Positions 1 to 7,986 of a DNA stretch of 64,000 nucleotides are shown in pieces (positions within the stretch are counted from its first letter, which is position 1; each line of letters starts with the position of its first letter). The notes below the pieces were generated by a model. It saw only the letters and a program-made list of their open reading frames with translations. It ran no database searches and was not told the origin of the DNA. The stretch is from Photobacterium leiognathi (lineage in GTDB: Bacteria > Pseudomonadota > Gammaproteobacteria > Enterobacterales > Vibrionaceae): assembly GCF_030685535.1 (NCBI RefSeq), contig NZ_CP131601.1, positions 2,108,001 to 2,172,000 of the forward strand, read 5' to 3'. The translations under genes and the position numbers were made by a program.

Positions 1-25
1 TCAAACAAAACAATTAGAAAGTTAG

Positions 26-451
26 TTACTGTTCTAATATCTGCTCCATGGCTTGGTGCGGAATATTGGCTTCCATAAACTCATCACCGTATGGCATGAA
101 ACCTAGCTTACGGTAAAAATCAACAGCATGGGTTTGTGCGCCTAGGTCCACGTGTGGGTAGCCTTGCTGCTGGGCATATTCTACTAACGCTTGAACAACT
201 TTCGCACCTAAGCATTGTCCACGTGCTGATTTCATAATTGCAATACGACCAATATGACCGTCAGCTAAAATACGCCCCGTTCCTAATGGTTGCTCGCCAT
301 CCATCACCAGCACATGTACCGCTTCTGAGTCTAAATCATCAAATTCAATCTCAGGATCGATTTGCTGCTCTTGAATAAAGACCTGTTCACGAACTGTGCG
401 GATCAACCCACGATGGGCGTCATCAAAAGCGACAATCTTAATCTCTACCAT
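26..451 (-). CDS. GNAT family N-acetyltransferase
   Basis: This 141-residue single-domain protein has the size and fold pattern of a GCN5-related N-acetyltransferase, which transfers acetyl from acetyl-CoA to an amine. The acetyl-CoA-binding motif A is visible around residues 68-86 (GRIAIMKSARGQCLGAKVV region, with the RGQCLG pyrophosphate loop), and the C-terminal half has the usual YRKLGF motif near residue 113. The N-terminus (REQVFIQEQQI) is typical of the ElaA/YjcF-like subgroup. The substrate cannot be told from sequence. It lies 45 bp downstream of the U32 protein gene on the same strand and may be cotranscribed with it. Confidence 0.85.
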   Translation of the reverse strand: MVEIKIVAFDDAHRGLIRTVREQVFIQEQQIDPEIEFDDLDSEAVHVLVMDGEQPLGTGRILADGHIGRIAIMKSARGQCLGAKVVQALVEYAQQQGYPHVDLGAQTHAVDFYRKLGFMPYGDEFMEANIPHQAMEQILEQ

Positions 452-495
452 GATACTTTTCCGTTTTACTTCCTAGCCTAAGTTACCTGATGAAT

Positions 496-2769
496 TTACA
501 AGCCTTTCTTATATTGATGATAGATCGTGCCAACAATGGTTTGCTCTAGCGTTTCACGAGCACTCATATCACCGTGAATATACGCATTAAACAGCGATAC
601 TAGCGTTGCTTTATCAGCACTGATTTGTGTGTCCGTTTTAATATCACGAAGATCAATCATAAAGCGAGTAAACTTGTCAGGGAAATCTGTAACCGCTTGT
701 AAGTTCATGTAGTTCTGCTGACTGTACAAGGCGTTATGCGCGCCTCTTTGCTTATCTAACACAAACGACGCATCTTTTAAGCTCAAGATAGAGGCAGACT
801 TATCACACTTACGTAAGCACTTATTATCAAAACGCTTTTTCTTACAACCTACAGTTTGATGGAATAAACACTGACGGCTCATTAATATCATTAATGGATG
901 ATAGATGCTGTAGTGCAATTCAAAGTTTTCAGGGCACACCAACGGGTTAATTTGCTTACGATTGATCTCGTTAGAAACAAATGCACCCTTCGCGTTAAAT
1001 TCATCAGCAATACACTGCAAACTAAAGGAGTTAGTTAGGTTCAGATAAGGACCTGCAATCCAATCAATACCTTGCTGGTAAGCAACATACGCAATGCCGT
1101 TATTGTTCGTAACGAGTCGAGTCGGTTTAACACGCTCGATAAACGCCACTGCCGCTTGATAGTTTTCACCAATTAAGATCGCAGGGAACCAAGGAATGAG
1201 GTGCGGATTTTCTTCAAACAGTGCGACGGTTTTCTCCAACTCCATTGATAAACCTTCAGCAATGGCGTAGTAAAGTGTCGCATCGTTATCTTGATTTAAT
1301 GCCACATCACTTGGTTCTGAAATCAAAATAGCAAGTTTAGGCTTAATACCTGTAGGTTTACGATGATTTGCACTGTTACGTGGTTTTGGCGTATCAATCG
1401 GCGCAACAATCGCTACTTCACCATTTAATACATAACCAATTTGATCTTTAAGCTGCGCTAACTCAGCAAACGGAATCGATGTGTCTTCGGCTAAATCGGC
1501 TGTATTAAATTCAGTAATTTGGTATTCACCTTCATTGATCAAACTTTGGAAACGCTTTTCCAACATATCATGGGTTAAGGTGTGTTTATGGCTACCGATC
1601 AGTGCCGATTCAGATTGCAGCGTGATATTTTTTTCAGGCGCGGTTACCACAATCGTTAATGGTTGTCCTTCTTTACCACTAAAGACAATGCTTAGCGGTA
1701 ACGAACTGACATCCATGGTTTTAGTCACATCTTCAACATTTTGGATAATTGCGGTTTTGTCGTCATACAGCTTTTGCTTAACGCCTTTCACATCATCAAT
1801 GGTGGTCGCTTGATAAATTTGTGAGAAGTGCTTCACCGAGTTATCTCGTGGGTTATCAATAAACATGCTCTTATTGATATCGCCCTGTAGATACGAGTTA
1901 GAAAAGTCACGGTTAAAAACGGTAAACAGTGATGTGGTATCGGTTAATAGCGGCTTTTGCTCGCAGTAACTATCAATCTGCTGACGCCATTGATCCACTA
2001 CGGTATAGACGTAGTGTGATTTCTTAATACGTCCTTCCACTTTTAGTGAATACACGCCAGCATCAGCAAGCTCCGCCATATTGCCGAACGCTGAGTTATC
2101 TTTCATGTTCAGTGGGAAGTCTTTACCCGCAGCGGTGGTTTGGTATTGATCGCGACATGGCTGACTACAACGACCACGGTTACCTGAGTTACCATTTTTC
2201 ACAGAGCTGATGTAACACAGACCAGAAAATCCAATGCAGTAAGAGCCGTGAACAAAGACTTCCATTAACACATCATGCTGATGACCAAACTGCGCCAGAT
2301 GTTTAATTTCACCAATATTTAATTCACGGGATAAGTTAACACGGCTTGCTTGTAGCTGTTTTAAAAACAGAATTTGACCATCGTTATGGGTATTGATCTG
2401 AGTAGAAGCATGCACATCCAAGGTAGGGAAATGCTTTTTAATGATGTGGAACAAACCTAAATCTTGCAAAATCACACCATCAACCTTGGTATTGACTAGC
2501 TTGTTTAATAAACGGATCACCGCAGGAATTTCGCTATCTAATACCACGATGTTTAAGGTCAGGAAGATTTTACAATTGTTCTGATGAGCTAAACGAATGA
2601 TGCCGCTGAGAACATCAAAGGTTAAGTTAGTTGCTCGGTTTCGTGCGTTGAAACTGTCTAAACCACAGTAGATCGCATCCGCACCCGCAGCAATAGCTGC
2701 TTTAATGGATTCAATATCACCACCGGGTGCCAATAACTCAAAATTCTCTTTCATCGCAACATTGCTCAT
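496..2769 (-). CDS. rlhA: U32 peptidase-like protein, RlhA-type (23S rRNA C2501 hydroxylation family)
   Basis: The protein begins with the U32 signature ELLAPGGD and carries the family's cysteine set at about residues 182, 189, 205 and 209 (YCIGFSGLCY and GRCSQPCR). In characterised relatives these cysteines hold an iron-sulfur cluster needed for tRNA or rRNA hydroxylation. A second cysteine group (QCLFHQTVGCKKK, then NKCLRKC) sits near residue 655. E. coli RlhA (YdcP) makes 5-hydroxycytidine at 23S C2501 and is about 100 residues shorter, so the assignment is by similarity of the N-terminal 300 residues and is not certain at the level of substrate. The frame opens with GTG at 2781, but ATG at 2769 has AAAGG upstream at a workable distance and is preferred. 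Confidence 0.72.
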   Translation of the reverse strand: MSNVAMKENFELLAPGGDIESIKAAIAAGADAIYCGLDSFNARNRATNLTFDVLSGIIRLAHQNNCKIFLTLNIVVLDSEIPAVIRLLNKLVNTKVDGVILQDLGLFHIIKKHFPTLDVHASTQINTHNDGQILFLKQLQASRVNLSRELNIGEIKHLAQFGHQHDVLMEVFVHGSYCIGFSGLCYISSVKNGNSGNRGRCSQPCRDQYQTTAAGKDFPLNMKDNSAFGNMAELADAGVYSLKVEGRIKKSHYVYTVVDQWRQQIDSYCEQKPLLTDTTSLFTVFNRDFSNSYLQGDINKSMFIDNPRDNSVKHFSQIYQATTIDDVKGVKQKLYDDKTAIIQNVEDVTKTMDVSSLPLSIVFSGKEGQPLTIVVTAPEKNITLQSESALIGSHKHTLTHDMLEKRFQSLINEGEYQITEFNTADLAEDTSIPFAELAQLKDQIGYVLNGEVAIVAPIDTPKPRNSANHRKPTGIKPKLAILISEPSDVALNQDNDATLYYAIAEGLSMELEKTVALFEENPHLIPWFPAILIGENYQAAVAFIERVKPTRLVTNNNGIAYVAYQQGIDWIAGPYLNLTNSFSLQCIADEFNAKGAFVSNEINRKQINPLVCPENFELHYSIYHPLMILMSRQCLFHQTVGCKKKRFDNKCLRKCDKSASILSLKDASFVLDKQRGAHNALYSQQNYMNLQAVTDFPDKFTRFMIDLRDIKTDTQISADKATLVSLFNAYIHGDMSARETLEQTIVGTIYHQYKKGL

Positions 2770-3010
2770 CAACAACTGCACCTTTATAACCGCATTTTTT
2801 GTATGGACGGCTATTTTACGCGTAAGCTTTTAACAATGTCCAATAGTGAGATTTAAATCACATTAATTTGTCATGATGTTTATTAACACTCATAACAGCA
2901 ATGTCTGATTACAGATATTCCAACTGATAACTGATCTCGATATGATGAAGAAAATTGGCAAGTAAGCAGCTATCTACTCGCTTGTTCTCACTGTCTGTAG
3001 GATAAAAACA

Positions 3011-3205
3011 ATGACAAATGCAAACCAAGTTGAATTAACAGAAGCACAAAAAGAAGCGATTGAAGATATGGTGATCAACCGTGTTAATGCGATGAACAAC
3101 GACAAAGTGCTTTGCGATGCCATTGATGCCAAAGTTCATGAAATGGAAGAGCATCTAAAAGAATATTTCCACCAGCGTTTCCATCTCCACAGTAACAAAG
3201 CGTAA
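3011..3205 (+). CDS. Small conserved-looking helical protein of unknown function (64 aa)
   Basis: I do not recognise this protein. It is a complete small gene: AGGAT lies 8 bases before the ATG, and a strong intrinsic terminator follows 30 bases after the stop. The product is charged and probably all-helical (acidic N-terminal half, His-rich end HQRFHLHSNK), has one cysteine, and has no signal peptide or membrane segment. It is flanked by the divergent U32 gene and a LysE gene on the same strand, neither close enough to suggest a shared operon. Confidence rests on the ribosome-binding site plus terminator. Confidence 0.6.
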   Translation: MTNANQVELTEAQKEAIEDMVINRVNAMNNDKVLCDAIDAKVHEMEEHLKEYFHQRFHLHSNKA

Positions 3206-3233
3206 TACGCTGAATTGTAAATGTACCAATATT

Positions 3234-3259
3234 AAAAAGATCACTTCGGTGATCTTTTT
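3234..3259 (+). terminator. Intrinsic terminator of the 64-aa gene
   Basis: AAAAAGATCAC pairs with GTGATCTTTTT across a TTCG tetraloop and is followed by a T run. This is a textbook rho-independent terminator. Confidence 0.9.
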
Positions 3260-3536
3260 CTTTGTGTGTAACCACTGTCCTTACTTATCTCATAAACACC
3301 ACTAGTAAAAATATTTGAAATGCCTCTTCCTGATCACTTGTTTACTATCAGTAAGCAATTTATCACCAACATTAACAACAACCACACATAAACCCACAAG
3401 AAAAGAAAAACACATACACAATATTCACAAAAAATTAAATTAAATAGAAATTAAAACCATTTTTTAATCAAAATGCATGAATTAATCACTATCGATAGGT
3501 AAAATACGTTCCCCTGCTCAACTTAGTTAAAAAGCC
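3260..3536. other. AT-rich intergenic region before the LysE gene
   Basis: No gene is visible here. The sequence is very AT-rich with poly-A stretches. A 10-bp palindrome CTATCGATAG lies at 3489-3498, about 40 bp before the LysE start, in a position suitable for a promoter-proximal operator. Nothing else is supported. Confidence 0.4.
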
Positions 3537-4187
3537 ATGATTGATTTAAACGTATTACCCCTCTATTTAACTGCGGTTATCGCACTGTTATTAATTCCAG
3601 GTCCCGACATGCTTCTGATTGCCAGCTCAAGCCTAAGCTATGGGCGTAAGGTTGGTATCTTTGCCAGTTTAGGTAATGCGACATCAGGTATTCTATTAAC
3701 CATCATGGCGGCTATGGGTGTATCTGCATTAATTGCTGTTAACCCAATCGCCCTTCAAGTACTTCGTCTATTAGGTGGTGCTTACCTATTAAAGATGGGG
3801 TGGGATTGTTTACGTACACCACCAGCAGATGCCCCTGAAGAGCTAAAGAAAAGCAATAAAATGGCAGTTACACTTTACCGCCGCGCTGTATTTAGTAACT
3901 TGCTTAATCCAAAAGCACTGATTTTCTTCGTTCTGTTTTTACCACAGTTTGTTTCGACTCATGTAACAGCGACTTCTGGTCAACAAATGCTGGTACTTGG
4001 CTTACTGCTTAACGTACTTGGCTTATTGTTTAACTTATTCCTAGTGACCACAGTCGGTACGTTTGGTAAATCACTACTGAAAAGTGAGAAATTCCGCGCT
4101 AACCAACATAAGTTCATGGGACTCGTTTTCTTTGTACTAGCGATCTGGCTATTAGCATCACAGCTACCTAACCCTGTGACTCACTAA
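3537..4187 (+). CDS. LysE/RhtB family amino-acid exporter
   Basis: This 216-residue inner-membrane protein has about six hydrophobic segments. The family signature is visible near the N-terminus (LLIPGPDMLLIASSSLSYG, residues 17-35). RhtB/LysE proteins export amino acids or homoserine lactones by proton exchange. Length and the NLLNPKALIFF motif in the middle are typical of the RhtB branch. The exported substrate cannot be deduced. The ribosome-binding site before the ATG is weak. A hairpin terminator follows the gene, so it is probably monocistronic. Confidence 0.88.
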   Translation: MIDLNVLPLYLTAVIALLLIPGPDMLLIASSSLSYGRKVGIFASLGNATSGILLTIMAAMGVSALIAVNPIALQVLRLLGGAYLLKMGWDCLRTPPADAPEELKKSNKMAVTLYRRAVFSNLLNPKALIFFVLFLPQFVSTHVTATSGQQMLVLGLLLNVLGLLFNLFLVTTVGTFGKSLLKSEKFRANQHKFMGLVFFVLAIWLLASQLPNPVTH

Positions 4188-4230
4188 TTGAGCAAATAGC
4201 ACAACGAAGCAACAGCTTATTATTTAATCT

Positions 4231-4267
4231 ATAACGCCATCTTTTTTAGATGGCGTTATGCTTTTTA
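4231..4267 (+). terminator. Intrinsic terminator after the LysE gene
   Basis: ATAACGCCATC and GATGGCGTTAT form an 11-bp stem around a T-rich loop and are followed by GCTTTTT. Confidence 0.85.
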
Positions 4268-4361
4268 AGAGCATTAAATTGTTAATTAACAATAATGGAA
4301 TACGTAGAGATCATTTATCGATATCTAATAATGAAAAATAAAATACCTGCGTGTTTTAGGC

Positions 4362-4485
4362 TTGAATTTCGCATTCAAAATCCTCATATAACCTATTAAA
4401 GTGTGCTGCGTGCCCCTTTATTCACTTCTCATTAATTAATGCGCGCACAAAATATGCCCCCATAAGAATTTGGCGCATTAAGGAT
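4362..4485 (+). promoter_or_regulatory. Leader of the CARF-nuclease gene with operator-like palindrome and SD-proximal hairpin
   Basis: Two inverted repeats precede the nuclease gene. TTGAAT (4362-4367) and ATTCAA (4373-4378) form an operator-like palindrome near possible promoter elements. TTAATGCGC (4436-4444) and GCGCATTAA (4473-4481) are perfect 9-bp arms around a 28-base loop, and the 3' arm overlaps the first bases of the AAGGA Shine-Dalgarno (4480-4484). The arms are seen in the sequence; a regulatory role is inferred. Confidence 0.5.
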
Positions 4486-4489
4486 TATT

Positions 4490-5662
4490 ATGATTATTCA
4501 TGTTGGTATTATTGATCAGGACCCCGTCCGTTTGATCACTCCCTTGCTTGATGAAGCAGTCCCCGTTCAGAAAATGGTATTTATCGGGACTGAAGTTCAG
4601 CGAGAACAATACGACCGCTTAGCTTCTATTTTGACACCAAGACACATCGATGTTGAATTCTTCGTTATTCCAGACATCATCAACATCACCCAAATTCGAG
4701 ACAGAATTCACCAACTCGCCGAACAACTAAAAGACACGGGCTGTGAAATTTGGTTTAACGCAAGCTGCGGCTTACGTCACCGTCTACTTTCTGCTTACGA
4801 AGTATTCCGCTCTTACCACTGGTCAATTTACGTTATCGAACCTTACAGTGATGAGATGTGCTGGCTATTCCCATCTGATCGTGAACAACAACAAGTTCAA
4901 GACCGCATTCAAATTACCGATTACCTGACTATTTTCGGCGCTCGTTGTGAGCTATCAGAAAACCCAATGCCAGAATCCCTAAACGCACAGCTTTGGGAAC
5001 TAGGACAACGCTGGGCAAGTTCAGCCCTTGAATTAGGCCCAGGTTTAGCGACCTTAAACTACCTAGCAACAACCTGTCGAAAAGAACAAATCCTGCATGT
5101 AGAACTGAGTGAAAAGCAGCAAGGCTACAAAGAGCTCGGTACACTATTAGCGGATTTAGAAGAAACAGGCTTAGCCACTTATAGCGATGGCGTTCTAACA
5201 TTCAAACACGAAGAAGCGCGTCGATTTGCTAATGGCGAATGGTTAGAAAACCTTGTTCACAGCACAGTACGTGCGATTCAAAACGAACTGCCAACAATCC
5301 AAGACCACTCATTAGGTGTGCAGGTTTATCGTAAGATCGGTGAGCGTGAGGTACGTAATGAATTGGATGTGGCAACTATCGTTAATAACAAGCTACACAT
5401 CATCGAATGTAAGACCAAAGGCATGCGTGACGATGGTGATGATACGTTATACAAACTGGAATCACTGCGTGACCTATTAGGTGGCTTACAAGCTCGCGCA
5501 ATGCTAGTAAGTTTCCGCCCACTACGCCATCACGACTTAGTTCGCGCCCAAGATTTAGGTCTAGCAATCATTGGTCCTGATCAATTAGGCGATTTACAAA
5601 CGCACCTTTACGAGTGGCTTAAAGGCGCAGGTGGTGAAGCACACATCCACAATCCTGCATAA
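4490..5662 (+). CDS. Orphan CARF-domain PD-(D/E)XK nuclease, DUF1887/Card1-like (VC1899 family)
   Basis: The 390-residue protein has the three-part layout of the DUF1887 family typified by V. cholerae VC1899 and by Card1/Can2. Residues 1-140 form a Rossmann-like CARF domain with ligand-loop motifs GTEVQREQ (33-40) and NASCGLRHR (90-98). A winged-helix-like middle spans about 150-245. A restriction-endonuclease-like domain starts at about 250, with E253, E291, D293 and E306-C-K308 forming an intact PD-(D/E)XK site (NELDVATIV, then HIIECKTK). Known Card1 enzymes cleave single-stranded nucleic acid when bound to cyclic tetra-adenylate made by type III CRISPR complexes. No cas gene or CRISPR array is in this window. 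An AAGGA ribosome-binding site lies 5 bases before the ATG. The family call is firm; activity and ligand are inferred. Confidence 0.87.
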   Translation: MIIHVGIIDQDPVRLITPLLDEAVPVQKMVFIGTEVQREQYDRLASILTPRHIDVEFFVIPDIINITQIRDRIHQLAEQLKDTGCEIWFNASCGLRHRLLSAYEVFRSYHWSIYVIEPYSDEMCWLFPSDREQQQVQDRIQITDYLTIFGARCELSENPMPESLNAQLWELGQRWASSALELGPGLATLNYLATTCRKEQILHVELSEKQQGYKELGTLLADLEETGLATYSDGVLTFKHEEARRFANGEWLENLVHSTVRAIQNELPTIQDHSLGVQVYRKIGEREVRNELDVATIVNNKLHIIECKTKGMRDDGDDTLYKLESLRDLLGGLQARAMLVSFRPLRHHDLVRAQDLGLAIIGPDQLGDLQTHLYEWLKGAGGEAHIHNPA

Positions 5663-5695
5663 CCTTACGCTCAAAAAATAAAGCACGCATAAACA

Positions 5696-5723
5696 AAAAG
5701 ACCTCACATGAGGTCTTTTTTAG
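5696..5723. terminator. Bidirectional terminator between the nuclease gene and ydhF
   Basis: AAAAAGACCTC-acat-GAGGTCTTTTTT has T runs on both strands and serves the two convergent genes. Confidence 0.88.
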
Positions 5724-5756
5724 TTTCTAACTTAAATTTCTGTTACTTAGATAACA

Positions 5757-6665
5757 TTAAGCTACGCCATGCCCCTTTGAAGCTTCTAATAGGCGATACC
5801 ATTGCTCATGGGTTAGATCGAGTTGCTGTGCTGCTACAGCGGTTCTCACACGCTCTATCTTGCCCGTTCCAAGTAATAACGCAGGTTTTGTTGGTAAACG
5901 CATTAACCATGCAAAGATCACCTGATCGATGCTGTCTGCATTTAACTCTTCTTTTAATACATTCAAAGTGTCACGCACACGACACGCTTGCTCTGAATCT
6001 CCGTTATAAATATCGCCACCCGCTAAGCATGACCACACCATAGGACGAACACGATGTTGCTGTAATTGCGCTAACGTCCCATCTTCAATCGCTTGAGTTT
6101 GTAGAGGGTTAATTTCGATTTGATTGGTTACTAATGGCTTTTCAACACGCGATTGCAATAAAGCAAATTCGTCTTTCGAGAAATTTGATACCCCGAAATG
6201 TTTCACTTTGCCTGCTTGATACAGCTTTTCAAACGCGCTATTAATTTCATCGGCATCCATTAATAAATCTGGACGGTGAATAAGCAGAATATCGAGGTTA
6301 TCAACACCTAAGCGTTGCAGTGATTCATCTACAGAGCTCAAGATATGACTAGCACGACTATCGTAGTATGCCACCTGAGATGTACCATTTACCTCTTTGC
6401 CCGGCACAATGCCACACTTAGAAATAATGGTCAGATCATCACGTACACTTGGCTGTAACTTTAATGCTTCACCGAATAACAATTCACAAGATGGTTTGCC
6501 ATAAACAGGCGCATGATCAACCGTTGTAATGCCCAGCTCCATATGCTGTTTAATAAAGGTTAATCGCTCTTGCGCTGTCATTCCCCACAGCGCCATGCGC
6601 CAATAACCTTGAATAAAGTCAGTAAACAAAGCGTCATTACGTGGTTGTTGGTTCTTCTCAGTCAT
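5757..6665 (-). CDS. ydhF: Aldo/keto reductase, YdhF type
   Basis: This is an NADPH-dependent aldo/keto reductase with a TIM-barrel fold and is clearly related to E. coli YdhF along its length. Shared landmarks are GYWRMALWGM near the N-terminus, the catalytic region TTVDHAPVYG, the lysine motif SKCGI, LLIHRPD, GKVKHFGVSNF, and the cofactor-binding end GTGKIERVR. The physiological substrate is not known. The open frame extends upstream to 6818, but those extra 51 residues have no match in the family; ATG at 6665 gives a product close to the usual 298 residues and is chosen here (ATG at 6677 is an alternative). Confidence 0.88.
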   Translation of the reverse strand: MTEKNQQPRNDALFTDFIQGYWRMALWGMTAQERLTFIKQHMELGITTVDHAPVYGKPSCELLFGEALKLQPSVRDDLTIISKCGIVPGKEVNGTSQVAYYDSRASHILSSVDESLQRLGVDNLDILLIHRPDLLMDADEINSAFEKLYQAGKVKHFGVSNFSKDEFALLQSRVEKPLVTNQIEINPLQTQAIEDGTLAQLQQHRVRPMVWSCLAGGDIYNGDSEQACRVRDTLNVLKEELNADSIDQVIFAWLMRLPTKPALLLGTGKIERVRTAVAAQQLDLTHEQWYRLLEASKGHGVA

Positions 6666-6836
6666 CTTTACATCCATCTTGTGTTTATCGTCGGCACTAT
6701 TTGCGCTCATCGAACGTAACACAGGGATACAATGACTAAAGTGACAGGTTTCAAAGAATGAAAATAGTTCGACATGCGAGTTAATAGAGAAAAAGCACTG
6801 ATAACAGCGCTTTTTCATAACTATACAACTCGAAAA

Positions 6837-7496
6837 TTAATCCGTTAATTTACTTTTCACTTCAGGATCACTGAAGATTTCAACTAATTGCTCTCTATAG
6901 GCTCGAAGTACATTATTCTGTGGTGACTCATCACCTTTTTCTTCAATTACATCACGCCCTGCAATTTGTTTTTCTAAGATCTGACCATCATTTACTTCAT
7001 AAATTTTAACTAACGTATCAGTATCAAAATTAAAAGCAGACACCCAGTTTAAATTAATACTGAAATACCATTCATTAATGTTTAATTGCATTAGCTTATC
7101 TGCTTGATTATCAGCTAATAACGTCATGATCTCACTGTCACTTGCCCCCGAAGTAACCTTAACAGCCTCAACATTCCACCCCTGTTTTTGTAAGCCGTGT
7201 AAAATTCGATGCTCAAGAAAATCTGCTAATTTTTTCTCTTTGTCGCCTTCTTCAGTCGCTAAAACTTGAGATACATGCCAATCCACGGGAATTCCAAAGG
7301 TCGCATGAGCTACGCCAATAAAATCTTCTGGCTTACCTTCTTTTACTCGCTTACGTTGGTCATTGACGGAAATTAATACTTTCTTCGTAACGTTATAGTT
7401 AGTATCTGGCGCTTGTTCATGTAAGGGGATAGGACTTACACAGCCAGTAATAAAGAACGCTACCAATAATAAGAAAAAGTACTTCATTTTAATCAT
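6837..7496 (-). CDS. Putative lipoprotein of unknown function
   Basis: A classic lipoprotein signal is present: a short basic N-terminus, a hydrophobic stretch (FFLLLVAFF) and the lipobox ITGC, so the mature protein should begin at the cysteine and be anchored in the envelope. The remaining 200 residues are soluble and I do not recognise a domain. The start at 7496 (MIKMKYFF) is chosen because GGAAG lies 6 bases upstream; the frame extends ten codons further without support. It lies upstream of ydhF on the same strand. Confidence 0.75.
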   Translation of the reverse strand: MIKMKYFFLLLVAFFITGCVSPIPLHEQAPDTNYNVTKKVLISVNDQRKRVKEGKPEDFIGVAHATFGIPVDWHVSQVLATEEGDKEKKLADFLEHRILHGLQKQGWNVEAVKVTSGASDSEIMTLLADNQADKLMQLNINEWYFSINLNWVSAFNFDTDTLVKIYEVNDGQILEKQIAGRDVIEEKGDESPQNNVLRAYREQLVEIFSDPEVKSKLTD

Positions 7497-7609
7497 GTCA
7501 ACTTCCATCCTTAGATTTAAAAGCAAAATAGAGCAGGCAAGTTAACATAGAGAGAAAAGCATTTAAGTGATAATTATCATAACATTAACAACTTTATTAC
7601 TTAGCATTT

Positions 7610-7870
7610 TCAACTTAATTGATGATACCAGCTGTAAGTACGTCGTAACGTAAACACAGTCAACACTAAGTAATATACCGCTAATACAATCGCAGGTAGC
7701 GCGTCACGATCTGACACACTGATAATGGAATACCCACAGTACACCACAATAATAGCAGGAATAACCAAGGCAGGTTTTACCGAAGAATAAAGGTTGGTAG
7801 CAAGAAGCACCACATGCGCTATTACTAAAATCAGTGGTAAGGTAATCATCAAAAACCACAACATAATCAA
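7610..7870 (-). CDS. Small inner-membrane protein, unknown function (86 aa)
   Basis: The protein is mostly hydrophobic, with two or three predicted membrane segments (residues 3-27, 32-50, 58-74) and a short polar C-terminus. I recognise no family. It is read from the same strand as the neighbouring lipoprotein gene but is separated from it by about 110 bp. An overlapping frame at 7704-7925 lacks coherent features and is discounted. Confidence 0.5.
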   Translation of the reverse strand: MIMLWFLMITLPLILVIAHVVLLATNLYSSVKPALVIPAIIVVYCGYSIISVSDRDALPAIVLAVYYLVLTVFTLRRTYSWYHQLS

Positions 7871-7986
7871 TCCCTTTATCTATCAGTGAGCTATACATCA
7901 TAGCTCTGAACAAGGTTTGCGCCAATACGTTGTGGTTTGGTGATAGGTAACTATATCTAAGTGCTCTGGGTATAAAGGCAATTAAG

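Noticed and set aside
5708..6043. Plus-strand frame of 111 codons at the end of ydhF
   Set aside because: It lies antisense to the conserved C-terminal part of ydhF, has no ribosome-binding site, and starts inside the bidirectional terminator.
7704..7925. Minus-strand frame of 73 codons overlapping the 86-residue membrane protein gene
   Set aside because: It overlaps a more convincing membrane protein frame and encodes a mixture of aromatic and cysteine residues without recognisable features.
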